DNA of 40,059 bases from Actinomadura sp. KC06. Lineage in GTDB: Bacteria > Actinomycetota > Actinomycetes > Streptosporangiales > Streptosporangiaceae. Shown in pieces: positions 33,839 through 40,059 of this stretch (positions are counted from its first letter, which is position 1; every line of letters starts with the position of its first letter). A model generated the notes under the pieces. The model was not told the DNA's origin. It saw only the letters and a list, made by a program, of their open reading frames with translations, and ran no database searches. Where the stretch lies: assembly GCF_004348735.1 (NCBI RefSeq), contig NZ_SMKT01000083.1, positions 1-40,059 of the forward strand, written 5' to 3'. The position numbers and the translations under genes were made by a program.

Positions 33839-34896
33839 GCCGCCCTCCCCGAACGCGTGGCGGTCTCGCGGCGCACGACCGGCGCCACCTCGGTGCCGAG
33901 CCGTTCGATCGCCTCAAGGTGCTCTTTCTGCGGCATCCCGCCGAAACCCATCTGGATGATGGCGCGGTTCAGCCCGTACAACTCGTGATAGGCGAGCAGC
34001 TTGTCGATGACCTCCTGCGAGCTCCCCACCAGCAGACCCGCCCTCCGGGACGACTGCGCGTCGAACGCGGCCCGGGGCAGAAGGAGCCCTTTGCCCCGCT
34101 GATGGTTGTTGTCCGCCATGCCTTTCGCGAAGTACGGGAACATGACGTCTCTCGCCTGCTGGCTGGTGCGTCCGACGTAGCCGTGCGTGTTGATGCTGAT
34201 GGGCAGTGCGCCCGCGTCATGCCCGGCCTGCGCGGCGGACTCCCGGTAGAGGTCGACGGTCTGCTCGTGGAAGGTCAGCGGCCCCAGCAGCAGGGCGAGC
34301 GCCATGGGCAGGCCGAGCCGTCCGGTGCTGATGGCGGACGCCGTCGAGCCGCCGACGCCGACCCAGATGGGCAGCGTGGCGCCATCGGCGCGGGGCGCGA
34401 TGTCGGCGTCCGCCAGCGGCGCCCGGAAACGTCCCCGCCAGGTGAGCGGGTTCCGCTCGCGGATCTTGAGCAGCAGGTCGAGCTTCTCCCTGAACAGGTC
34501 GGCGTAGTCCTTGAGGTCGTGGCCGAAGAGCGGGAACGACTCGGTGTAGGAGCCGCGTCCGGCGATGATCTCCGCCCGGCCGGCCGACAGCAGGTCGATG
34601 GTCGCGAACTGCTCCCAGACGCGGACCGGGTCCTCCGAGCTGAGCACGGTGACCGCGCTGGTCAGCCGGATGCGCTCGGTCGCCTCGGCCGCGGCCGCCA
34701 GCAGGATGGACGGCGCCGACCCGACGAAGTCGGAGCGATGGTGCTCGCCGACGCCGAACACGTCCAGCCCGACCTCGTCGGCGACCCTCGCCTGCTCGAT
34801 CGTCTCGCGGACGCGCTGCCGCGGCGATGGGACGGCGCCCGTGACGGGATCCTCCGTGATCTCGCCGAACGTCATGATGCCGATCTCGAATGCCAT
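33835..34896 (-). CDS. LLM class flavin-dependent oxidoreductase
   Basis: 353 aa from ATG 34896, with GAGAGGACC upstream. The luciferase-like TIM barrel is recognisable from MAFEIGIMTFGEITED, VFGVGEHHRSDFVGSAP, RIRLTSAVTVLSSEDPVRVW, LLSAGRAEIIAGRGSYTESF and PIWVGVGGS. GLLVGSSQEVIDKLLAYHEL near the C-terminus is typical of the family. With the FMN reductase encoded directly downstream (4-bp overlap) it probably forms a two-component FMNH2-dependent monooxygenase. The substrate may be an alkanesulfonate, alkane, aldehyde or xenobiotic and cannot be read from sequence. Divergent from MarR, which likely controls it. Confidence 0.9.
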   Translation of the reverse strand: MAFEIGIMTFGEITEDPVTGAVPSPRQRVRETIEQARVADEVGLDVFGVGEHHRSDFVGSAPSILLAAAAEATERIRLTSAVTVLSSEDPVRVWEQFATIDLLSAGRAEIIAGRGSYTESFPLFGHDLKDYADLFREKLDLLLKIRERNPLTWRGRFRAPLADADIAPRADGATLPIWVGVGGSTASAISTGRLGLPMALALLLGPLTFHEQTVDLYRESAAQAGHDAGALPISINTHGYVGRTSQQARDVMFPYFAKGMADNNHQRGKGLLLPRAAFDAQSSRRAGLLVGSSQEVIDKLLAYHELYGLNRAIIQMGFGGMPQKEHLEAIERLGTEVAPVVRRETATRSGRAA

Positions 34897-34997
34897 GTCA
34901 GGTCCTCTCTCGTCGGCGGCTCGGCGCTCGGGCCGCGCCGTGTTGCCCGGCGGCCGGCGGGTCCGGAGCGGTCCCGGCCGGCACGACGCGAACAACT

Positions 34998-35007
34998 TGC
35001 GTGCGCA
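34998..35007. promoter_or_regulatory. Short palindrome in the LLM/MarR intergenic region
   Basis: TGCG-TG-CGCA, four-base arms, in the 163-bp divergent promoter region between the LLM oxidoreductase and MarR genes. It is a possible MarR site; symmetry is short. Confidence 0.3.
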
Positions 35008-35059
35008 GACAAATATTCCGGGTTGGCCGCGGAGGGCGCCGTCCGGATACCGTGCCGCC

Positions 35060-35536
35060 ATGGCCACCGACCGTCTGCGGGACCTTGAGCAGGAGGCTTG
35101 GGGAGGGTTCCTGTACACGCACGAACGGCTCTGGCGCGCGCTGGAGGCGGGGCTCGCCCCGCTGAACGTGAGCATGGCCGAGTACAGCGTGCTGTCCCTG
35201 CTCTACGAGGCCGGCCCGCAGGGCATGCGCATGACCGAGCTCGCCCAGCGCCGCCTGATGTCCAGCGGCGGGTTCACTCGCCTCGCCGACCGCCTCCAGA
35301 GCCGGGGGCTGATCGAGCGGCGGCGGTCGGCCATCGACGGCCGCGGCCTCGACGCGACCTTGACCGCCGACGGCCGGGCCCTGATCCGCCGGGCCCGCCG
35401 CCGGCACCACGCCGACCTGCGCGAACTCTTCTTCGACCGGCTGGACGACGAGCGTCTGCGCGCCCTCGCCGAGACCTGGGCCCTCCTCGACCCCGACGAC
35501 TCAGCTCGCGAAACCGGAAAGACGTCCTCGCCCTAG
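35060..35536 (+). CDS. MarR-family transcriptional regulator
   Basis: 158 aa from ATG 35060 (MATDRLRDLEQEAWGGFLYT). A winged helix-turn-helix is visible: VLSLLYEAGPQGMRMTELAQ, RRLMSSGGFTRLADRLQSRG and LIERRRSAIDGRGLDATLTA, the last being the wing with the conserved Asp-x-Arg. The helical ends form the dimer interface. Divergent from the LLM/FMN reductase operon and 9 bp from the convergent aldo/keto reductase. It probably represses the divergent operon and itself in response to a phenolic-type ligand (family knowledge, inference). Confidence 0.9.
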   Translation: MATDRLRDLEQEAWGGFLYTHERLWRALEAGLAPLNVSMAEYSVLSLLYEAGPQGMRMTELAQRRLMSSGGFTRLADRLQSRGLIERRRSAIDGRGLDATLTADGRALIRRARRRHHADLRELFFDRLDDERLRALAETWALLDPDDSARETGKTSSP

Positions 35537-35554
35537 AAATCGTCCCTAGGCGAG
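35527..35554. terminator. Bidirectional hairpin overlapping both stop codons (MarR/AKR)
   Basis: CTCGCC (35527-35532) pairs with GGCGAG (35549-35554), and an additional CTAG occurs on each side. Both stop codons (35534-35536 and 35546-35548) lie within the hairpin. Confidence 0.5.
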
Positions 35555-36313
35555 CGCGTCGATCGCGGCGACGTCTTCCCCGGTGAGCTCGAAGCCCTCC
35601 AGGTCGAAGTTGGACGCGATGCGCTCCCGGCGCGACGACCTGGGGAGGATCACGATGTCGTGTTCCAGATGCCAGCGGAGGACGACCTGGGCGGGAGTGA
35701 CCCCGTGCCGCCGTGCGATCTCGGTGAGGACCGGGTCACTCAGATCGGTGTTCTTCAGGCCGCTGTAGCCCTCGACGATGATCCCGCGGCGGCGGTGCTC
35801 CTCCAGCCGGGCCGGATCGTGCCGGGCCGGGCTCCACGAAATCTGATTAACGGCCGGCTGCTCCCCGGTGGCCTTGGTCAGCTGGTCGATCTGCGCCGTG
35901 CTGTAGTTGCTGACCCCGACATTGCGAGCGAGCCCCGCACTCTTGGCGGCCAAGAGTTCCCGCCACGTCGGGACGAGCTGTTCCGAGCCAGTCGGCCAAT
36001 GGACCAGCCAGAGGTCCACGTAATCGGTGCCGAGCTCGCGAAGGCTCGTCTCCAAGGCGCGACGGGCATGCCGCGCGTCCTGCGGGTGCAGCTTCGTGGT
36101 GACGAAGACCTGCTCCCGGTCGACGCCGCTGTCCTTCACGGCCCTGCCGACGTCCGCCTCGTTCTTGTACAGCGTCGCGGTGTCGAGATGCCGGTAACCG
36201 ATCTCCAGTGCCGCGCGCACGGACTCGTACGCCGTCCCGCGGCGCAGTTCCCACGTCCCGAACCCGATCAACGGCAGCGCGGTCCCACCAGGCAGATTCA
36301 CAGTCTGAGTCAT
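35546..36313 (-). CDS. Aldo/keto reductase
   Basis: 255 aa from ATG 36313 (MTQTVNLPGGTALPLIGFGT); another in-frame ATG three codons upstream is possible. The complete AKR catalytic tetrad is present: D44, Y49 (DTATLYKNE), K74 (VTTKLHPQ) and H105 (LVHWP). The NADPH-binding end reads LPRSSRRERIASNFD, with the Arg/Ser pattern that favours NADPH. The barrel is short, typical of AKR5-like prokaryotic 2,5-diketogluconate reductase relatives, but aldehyde or ketone substrates are equally possible. Convergent with MarR. The 250 bp upstream hold only a TATACT -10-like element at 36468-36473 pointing at the TetR gene. Confidence 0.93.
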   Translation of the reverse strand: MTQTVNLPGGTALPLIGFGTWELRRGTAYESVRAALEIGYRHLDTATLYKNEADVGRAVKDSGVDREQVFVTTKLHPQDARHARRALETSLRELGTDYVDLWLVHWPTGSEQLVPTWRELLAAKSAGLARNVGVSNYSTAQIDQLTKATGEQPAVNQISWSPARHDPARLEEHRRRGIIVEGYSGLKNTDLSDPVLTEIARRHGVTPAQVVLRWHLEHDIVILPRSSRRERIASNFDLEGFELTGEDVAAIDALA

Positions 36314-36563
36314 GCACTGCATTCTGCCCCCAACGCCCGCCGGCGGAACGGGCGGGGCAGCATTTTATTCTTCTCTTGCCGGAGACCGATCAGCGCGACT
36401 CCACTATTGGCTTGGACGGGCTCCGCGGCCGGCGGACGGTCCGGCAAGTCAATTATGAACATCCTGGTATACTTCGTGATCCAGCGATCGGGCGGGAGAT
36501 CCGCTCCGGCTCCCATGGTCGGCTCGCCCCTTGAAGTTTTCCAATGATGCGGAGTGAACGCGG

Positions 36564-37178
36564 ATGTCGGAAGCTGAGTCGGCGCGGCGGTCGAGGCGCC
36601 GGCAGATGTCGAAGGACGAACGGCGCGCGGAGATCATCCGGGTCGCCGCCGACCTCTTCGAGAAATTGGGGTACGCCCGCGCCTCCATGGACGACATCGC
36701 CGCCGCGGTCGGAATCGGAAAGCCCACTCTGTATCACTACTTCCGCAGTAAGTCGGAACTGCTGTGGTACATGCACGAGGAGCTGATCGACGGCCTCATC
36801 GAGTCGCACGGCGCGCGGGTCGAGCAGGGATTGGAGCCGGCCGAACTGCTGCGCGGCGTGATCCATGACTTTCTGCAGAACATCGCGACCAGGCGCGGCC
36901 AGTGCCGGGTCTTTTTCGAGAACCACCGCGAGCTTCCGGACGCCGATCTCGCCGTCGCCACCGAGAAGCGCGCCCGGTACGAGGCGATGGTGCAGGACGT
37001 CGTCCGCGACGGCATCGCCGCCGGAACCTTCCGGAAGGTCGACGCCAAATTGTTCAGCCTCGCGATATTCGGCATGAGCAACTGGGCGTACCAGTGGTAC
37101 CGCCCGGACGGGGAACTCACGCACGACGAGATCGCCGACGCGTTCTGGGACTACGCCTACCGCGGCCTGAGGCCCTGA
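36564..37178 (+). CDS. TetR-family transcriptional regulator
   Basis: 204 aa, GGAGTG upstream. The N-terminal DNA-binding domain spans about residues 18-70: RAEIIRVAADLFEKLGYARA, then SMDDIAAAVGIGKPTLYHYF. The C-terminal domain (FFENHRELPD, FSLAIFGMSNWAYQWYRPDG) has the layout of TetR_C regulators of the KstR2/FadR type that sense acyl-CoA-like ligands; this is only a resemblance. Convergent with the MFS transporter gene, with a terminator hairpin overlapping its stop. Likely targets are the MFS and LLM genes, whose shared promoter region has several palindromes. Confidence 0.9.
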   Translation: MSEAESARRSRRRQMSKDERRAEIIRVAADLFEKLGYARASMDDIAAAVGIGKPTLYHYFRSKSELLWYMHEELIDGLIESHGARVEQGLEPAELLRGVIHDFLQNIATRRGQCRVFFENHRELPDADLAVATEKRARYEAMVQDVVRDGIAAGTFRKVDAKLFSLAIFGMSNWAYQWYRPDGELTHDEIADAFWDYAYRGLRP

Positions 37179-37201
37179 CGGCGGGGTCGCCAGGGCCTCA
37201 G
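37167..37201. terminator. Bidirectional terminator overlapping the TetR stop codon
   Basis: CTGAGGCCCTG (37167-37177) and CAGGGCCTCAG (37191-37201) form a perfect 11-bp stem with a 13-nt loop, covering the TGA at 37176-37178 and lying 12 bp before the convergent MFS stop. Confidence 0.65.
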
Positions 37202-37213
37202 ACCGGCGGGTGG

Positions 37214-38635
37214 TCAGGCGGTGCTGACCGTGCCCGCCTCGTCCGGACCAGGGCCGGTGCCCGTGCCCAGCTCGTCCTGGCCAGGCGTCACCGGCTCCTC
37301 GATGTCGTTCCGGTAGGTCTCGGGCAGCAGGAGCACCGAGACGACGGTGATGAGGCACACGCCCGCCATGTAGGCGGCGATCGCGACCCATGAACCCGTC
37401 CAGGCGTAGAGGGACGTGGCGATGAGCGGGGCCAATGCGCCGCCGACCACCGAGGCCACCTGGATGCTCAGCGACATCGCCGAGTAGCGGGTCGCGGTCG
37501 GGAACGTCTCGGCGAAGAAGGCGCCCTGCGGCGCGTACATCGTCGTGTGCAGCAGCCCCAGGCCGACGATGAACGCGAACGCGATGACGATGGGCGACTC
37601 GGTGTTGAGCAGCGGCCAGAAGGCGAACGCCCACACCCCGAGCATCAGCGAACCGGCCGTCAGCATCGTCTTGCGGCCGATGCGGTCCGACAGCGCACCC
37701 GCGACGGGGAGCATGACGAGCTGGACTCCTGCGCCGAGCAGCACGCCCAGCAGGATCCTGCTCTTCGGCATGTCGAGGATGTCCTCGTTGGTCCCGTAGG
37801 CGACGGCGAACGTCATGAACAGGTAGTAGGTGACGTTGATGCCGACGTAGGCGCCGCCGATGAGCACGATCTTCCTCGGGTAGCGGCTCACCGCCTCCAG
37901 GACGGGCGAGCGTCCCACAGGCGGCTTCGGCCGCTTGACCGTGTCGGCCTTCGCGGCGTTCTGCAGGCGCTTGAACGCCTGGGTCTCCTCGATCCGCATC
38001 TGGATGTAGATCGTCAGCCCGAGCAGGGCGACGCTCGCGAGGAACGGCATCCGCCAGCCCCAGGAGTCGAAGGACTCCGAGGTGGTGACCAGGTCCGCGA
38101 TCAGGAAGGCGAGGTTGCCGACCAGGATCCCCGCGGGCCCGCCGGCGAGCGCGAAGCTGGAGAAGAACCCGCGGCGGTCGGACGGCGCGCTCTCCAGCGC
38201 CAGCAGGATCACCCCGCCGGTCTGGCCGCCGAGCGCGATCCCCTGGACGAGCCGCAGCAGCACCAGCAGGAGCGGGGCCGCCGGTCCGATGGCGTCGTAG
38301 GTGGGCAGCACGCCGATGAGCGTGGTGCCGAGGCCCATCGTCAGGAGCACCATGACGAGGGACCGCTTGCGGCCGTGGACGTCGCCGAGATGGCCGAAGA
38401 TCACCGCGCCGAGCGGCCGGGCGACGAACCCGACCGCGAACGTCGAGAAGGACAGCAGGGCCCCGGCGAGCGGGCTGTGCCCGGGGAAGAACAGATCGGG
38501 GAAGACCAGGGCCGCGGCCGTCCCGTAAATGAAGAAGTCGTAGTTCTCGATGCTCGACGCCGCCAGCGCCGCGGCGGCGATCCTCAGCGTGCCCTTCTTG
38601 GGCGCTTCTTTCGCGGGTGTCGTTCCGGAGGCCAT
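37214..38635 (-). CDS. MFS transporter, metabolite:H+ symporter (MHS) type
   Basis: 473 aa with 12 predicted TM segments. SSIENYDFFIYGTAAALVFP in TM1 and RPLGAVIFGHLGDVHGRKRS (motif A) are the MHS-family hallmarks shared with shikimate, proline/betaine and dicarboxylate symporters. LLRLVQGIALGGQTGGVILL in TM4 and a second motif A-like loop (ALSDRIGRKTML) between TM8 and TM9 support it. An acidic, Gly/Pro/Thr-rich cytoplasmic tail follows TM12. AAGGAAAAC precedes the ATG. It is probably an importer of an organic acid or osmolyte. Divergent from the F420-type LLM oxidoreductase, which may act on the imported compound (inference). Confidence 0.9.
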   Translation of the reverse strand: MASGTTPAKEAPKKGTLRIAAAALAASSIENYDFFIYGTAAALVFPDLFFPGHSPLAGALLSFSTFAVGFVARPLGAVIFGHLGDVHGRKRSLVMVLLTMGLGTTLIGVLPTYDAIGPAAPLLLVLLRLVQGIALGGQTGGVILLALESAPSDRRGFFSSFALAGGPAGILVGNLAFLIADLVTTSESFDSWGWRMPFLASVALLGLTIYIQMRIEETQAFKRLQNAAKADTVKRPKPPVGRSPVLEAVSRYPRKIVLIGGAYVGINVTYYLFMTFAVAYGTNEDILDMPKSRILLGVLLGAGVQLVMLPVAGALSDRIGRKTMLTAGSLMLGVWAFAFWPLLNTESPIVIAFAFIVGLGLLHTTMYAPQGAFFAETFPTATRYSAMSLSIQVASVVGGALAPLIATSLYAWTGSWVAIAAYMAGVCLITVVSVLLLPETYRNDIEEPVTPGQDELGTGTGPGPDEAGTVSTA

Positions 38636-38956
38636 CCGCGTTTTCCTTTCAACGACGTGGCGGACCGCCCGCCGGCGGTCTCCCGGTCACTCGCCGCGCG
38701 TGGAAAGTGTTATCGCCCAGGGTCGTCCGCCGCCGGGTCGACATTTTCCCGCCTCGGCTCAGGTGCGCGCTGATACCCCCGGGGCAGCGCCTTGAGAATC
38801 GGCCGCGACGTCATTGAAGATGCCGATTCATATGTCAGCTCACGTCACTTCGGATGTGGCCGTCCGGTGCGGTCACGATGGTGCGGCCACCGCTTCGGAC
38901 TCGCGGCCCGCGCCCGCCTTCTGGGCGAAGCGGCCGACCAATCCCCATCCTCCCGA

Positions 38957-39025
38957 CCGACCGGTCGGGCGTACAAGTACGATTGCAGGTGGGAGGGGGC
39001 GTGTCAACCCTTGGGATCATGATCC
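38957..39025. promoter_or_regulatory. Cluster of three palindromes in the MFS/LLM divergent region
   Basis: CCGACCGGTCGG (38957-38968, perfect), CGTAC-AA-GTACG (38970-38981) and GGATCATGATCC (39014-39025, perfect) lie within 69 bp. The first resembles common actinomycete TetR boxes. The whole 533-bp intergenic region (38636-39168) has no convincing gene or RNA. Confidence 0.5.
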
Positions 39026-39168
39026 ATTACCATTGTGCTGTTGCCGCTCCGGCGCCGTCCTCCTAAGATCCAGATGTCGATACGAGAAATTCAGCGATCT
39101 CCCTCCCGGCGAATCGCGCTCGGTTCCGCCGGAGAAATGGGCAGGACGATGAGAAGGCCGGTGACCCC

Positions 39169-39999
39169 GTGAAGTTCGGCATCTACACGCTATTGACCGC
39201 CGAGAGCGTCCGGCCGGACGTATTGGCCCGCGCGGCGGAGGAGCGCGGCTTCGACTCGCTGTTCATCGCCGAGCACTCGCACATTCCCGTCAAGCGCGAG
39301 ACCCTCTGGCAGGGCCGCACCGAGCTGCCCGGCCCCTACTACCGCACCCTGGCCCCGTTCACGGCGCTCGCCGCGGCCTCGGCGGCGACGTCCACCCTGC
39401 TGCTCGGCACCGCCGTCGCGCTCCTCCCCCAGCGGGACCCGATCCACACGGCCAAGGAGGTCGCGACCCTCGACGTGCTCTCCGGCGGCCGCGCGCTGCT
39501 CGGCGTCGGCGTCGGCTGGAACCGCGAGGAGATGCGCAACCACGGCACCGACCCGCGCACCAGGGGCGCCCTGCTGGACGAGCAGCTCGCCGCGATCAAG
39601 GCGATCTGGACCGAGGACGAGGCCGAGTTCCACGGCGAGCACGTGGACTTCGACCCGATCCACCTCTGGCCGAAGCCCGTGCGGCGGCCGCACCCGCCGA
39701 TCTACGTCGGCGGCGAGAGCCCGGCGGCGCTCGCACGGGTCGTCCGGCACGGCGACGGCTGGCTGCCGCGCGCCGCGACCCCGCCGGCCGAGATCCGCCG
39801 GGTCGCCGAGTGGTTCGCCGAGCACGGCCGCCCCGGCGTCCCGATCACGCTCTGCGGCCTCGACGCCGATCCCCGCGCGGTAACCGAACTCGCGGACGCG
39901 GGCGTGGAACGAATCGGCCTCGCCCTCCCCACCACCCCGGAACCCGAATCGCTCCACGCCCTCGACGCCCTCGCCACATTCACCACCCACCTGCACTAG
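39169..39999 (+). CDS. F420-type LLM oxidoreductase
   Basis: 276 aa from GTG 39169 (MKFGIYTLLTAESVRPDVLA). Luciferase-like barrel of the TIGR03619-type F420-dependent family: GFDSLFIAEHSHIPV, TSTLLLGTAVALLPQRDPIH, KEVATLDVLSGGRALLGVGV, GWNREEMRNHGTDPRTRG and PPIYVGGESPAALARVVRHG. These supply the F420-phosphate and ring contacts of the family. It is distinct from the FMN-dependent paralogue at 33835-34896, and no F420 biosynthesis gene is nearby. A GAGAAGG site lies slightly far upstream. Divergent from the MHS transporter over a palindrome-rich promoter region. Confidence 0.9.
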   Translation: MKFGIYTLLTAESVRPDVLARAAEERGFDSLFIAEHSHIPVKRETLWQGRTELPGPYYRTLAPFTALAAASAATSTLLLGTAVALLPQRDPIHTAKEVATLDVLSGGRALLGVGVGWNREEMRNHGTDPRTRGALLDEQLAAIKAIWTEDEAEFHGEHVDFDPIHLWPKPVRRPHPPIYVGGESPAALARVVRHGDGWLPRAATPPAEIRRVAEWFAEHGRPGVPITLCGLDADPRAVTELADAGVERIGLALPTTPEPESLHALDALATFTTHLH

Positions 40000-40005
40000 C
40001 CCGCC

Positions 40006-40037
40006 CCGCCGCCTCCGGGGTCAGGGGGCTGCGGCGG
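40006..40037 (+). terminator. Possible terminator after the F420-type LLM gene
   Basis: CCGCCGC (40006-40012) pairs with GCGGCGG (40031-40037) around an 18-nt loop, just after the stop at 39997-39999. There is no T-run. Confidence 0.35.
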
Positions 40038-40059
40038 TCGTCCGGGGTTGGGACGGGGC

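Overview
The window is high-GC DNA with short operons, frequent 4-bp ATGA stop/start overlaps, Tat-type secretion signals, LuxR/LAL ATPase regulators, F420/flavin luciferase-like oxidoreductases, a DrrAB-type ABC exporter and a P450. This points to a filamentous actinomycete. A Streptosporangiales/Actinomadura-like host is my best guess, from gene style only.

Layout. 0-3.1 kb: a leftward envelope-glycan operon (GT4 glycosyltransferase, DUF2334 deacetylase, second GT4 cut by the window edge). 3.2-5.5 kb: NUDIX hydrolase, RibD_C/DHFR-like reductase, a response regulator with a degenerate receiver, tRNA-Lys(CTT) and its terminator. 5.5-11.7 kb: a leftward four-gene cassette in which every junction is an ATGA overlap (MMPL exporter, small membrane protein, DHA2 MFS pump, Tat-exported CrtC/AttH lipocalin-like protein). 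It lies opposite a TetR gene, with an operator-like inverted repeat between them. 11.8-13.0 kb: a gene graveyard, holding a GH20 hexosaminidase without its barrel and a PhoD phosphatase C-terminal scrap. 13.0-16.8 kb: secreted polysaccharide-lyase-like protein and a LAL regulator.

17.1-20.8 kb is the most unusual part. It holds a run of secreted cell-wall-active proteins: an atypical zincin protease, a SpoIID protein, an M23 endopeptidase and an M15 peptidase. The SpoIID and M23 proteins carry a virtually identical (105/106 residues) I36 metalloprotease-inhibitor module at their N-termini. I propose a linked lysin, inhibitor and protease set.

21.2-28.2 kb: a membrane-anchored XRE protein with an NBR1-type Ig-like domain, a P450, a CcdA-like membrane protein, and an AAA regulator without a LuxR domain. 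28.2-31.7 kb: DrrAB exporter with an FMN reductase, then an unclassified TIM-barrel-like protein. 31.8-40 kb: Tat-exported PhoX/DUF839 protein, a two-component flavin oxidoreductase pair opposite a MarR regulator, aldo/keto reductase, TetR, MHS-type MFS transporter and an F420-type LLM oxidoreductase.

Several convergent gene pairs are separated by inverted repeats that overlap stop codons and probably act as bidirectional terminators. No CRISPR array, insertion sequence, integrase, rRNA or origin was seen.
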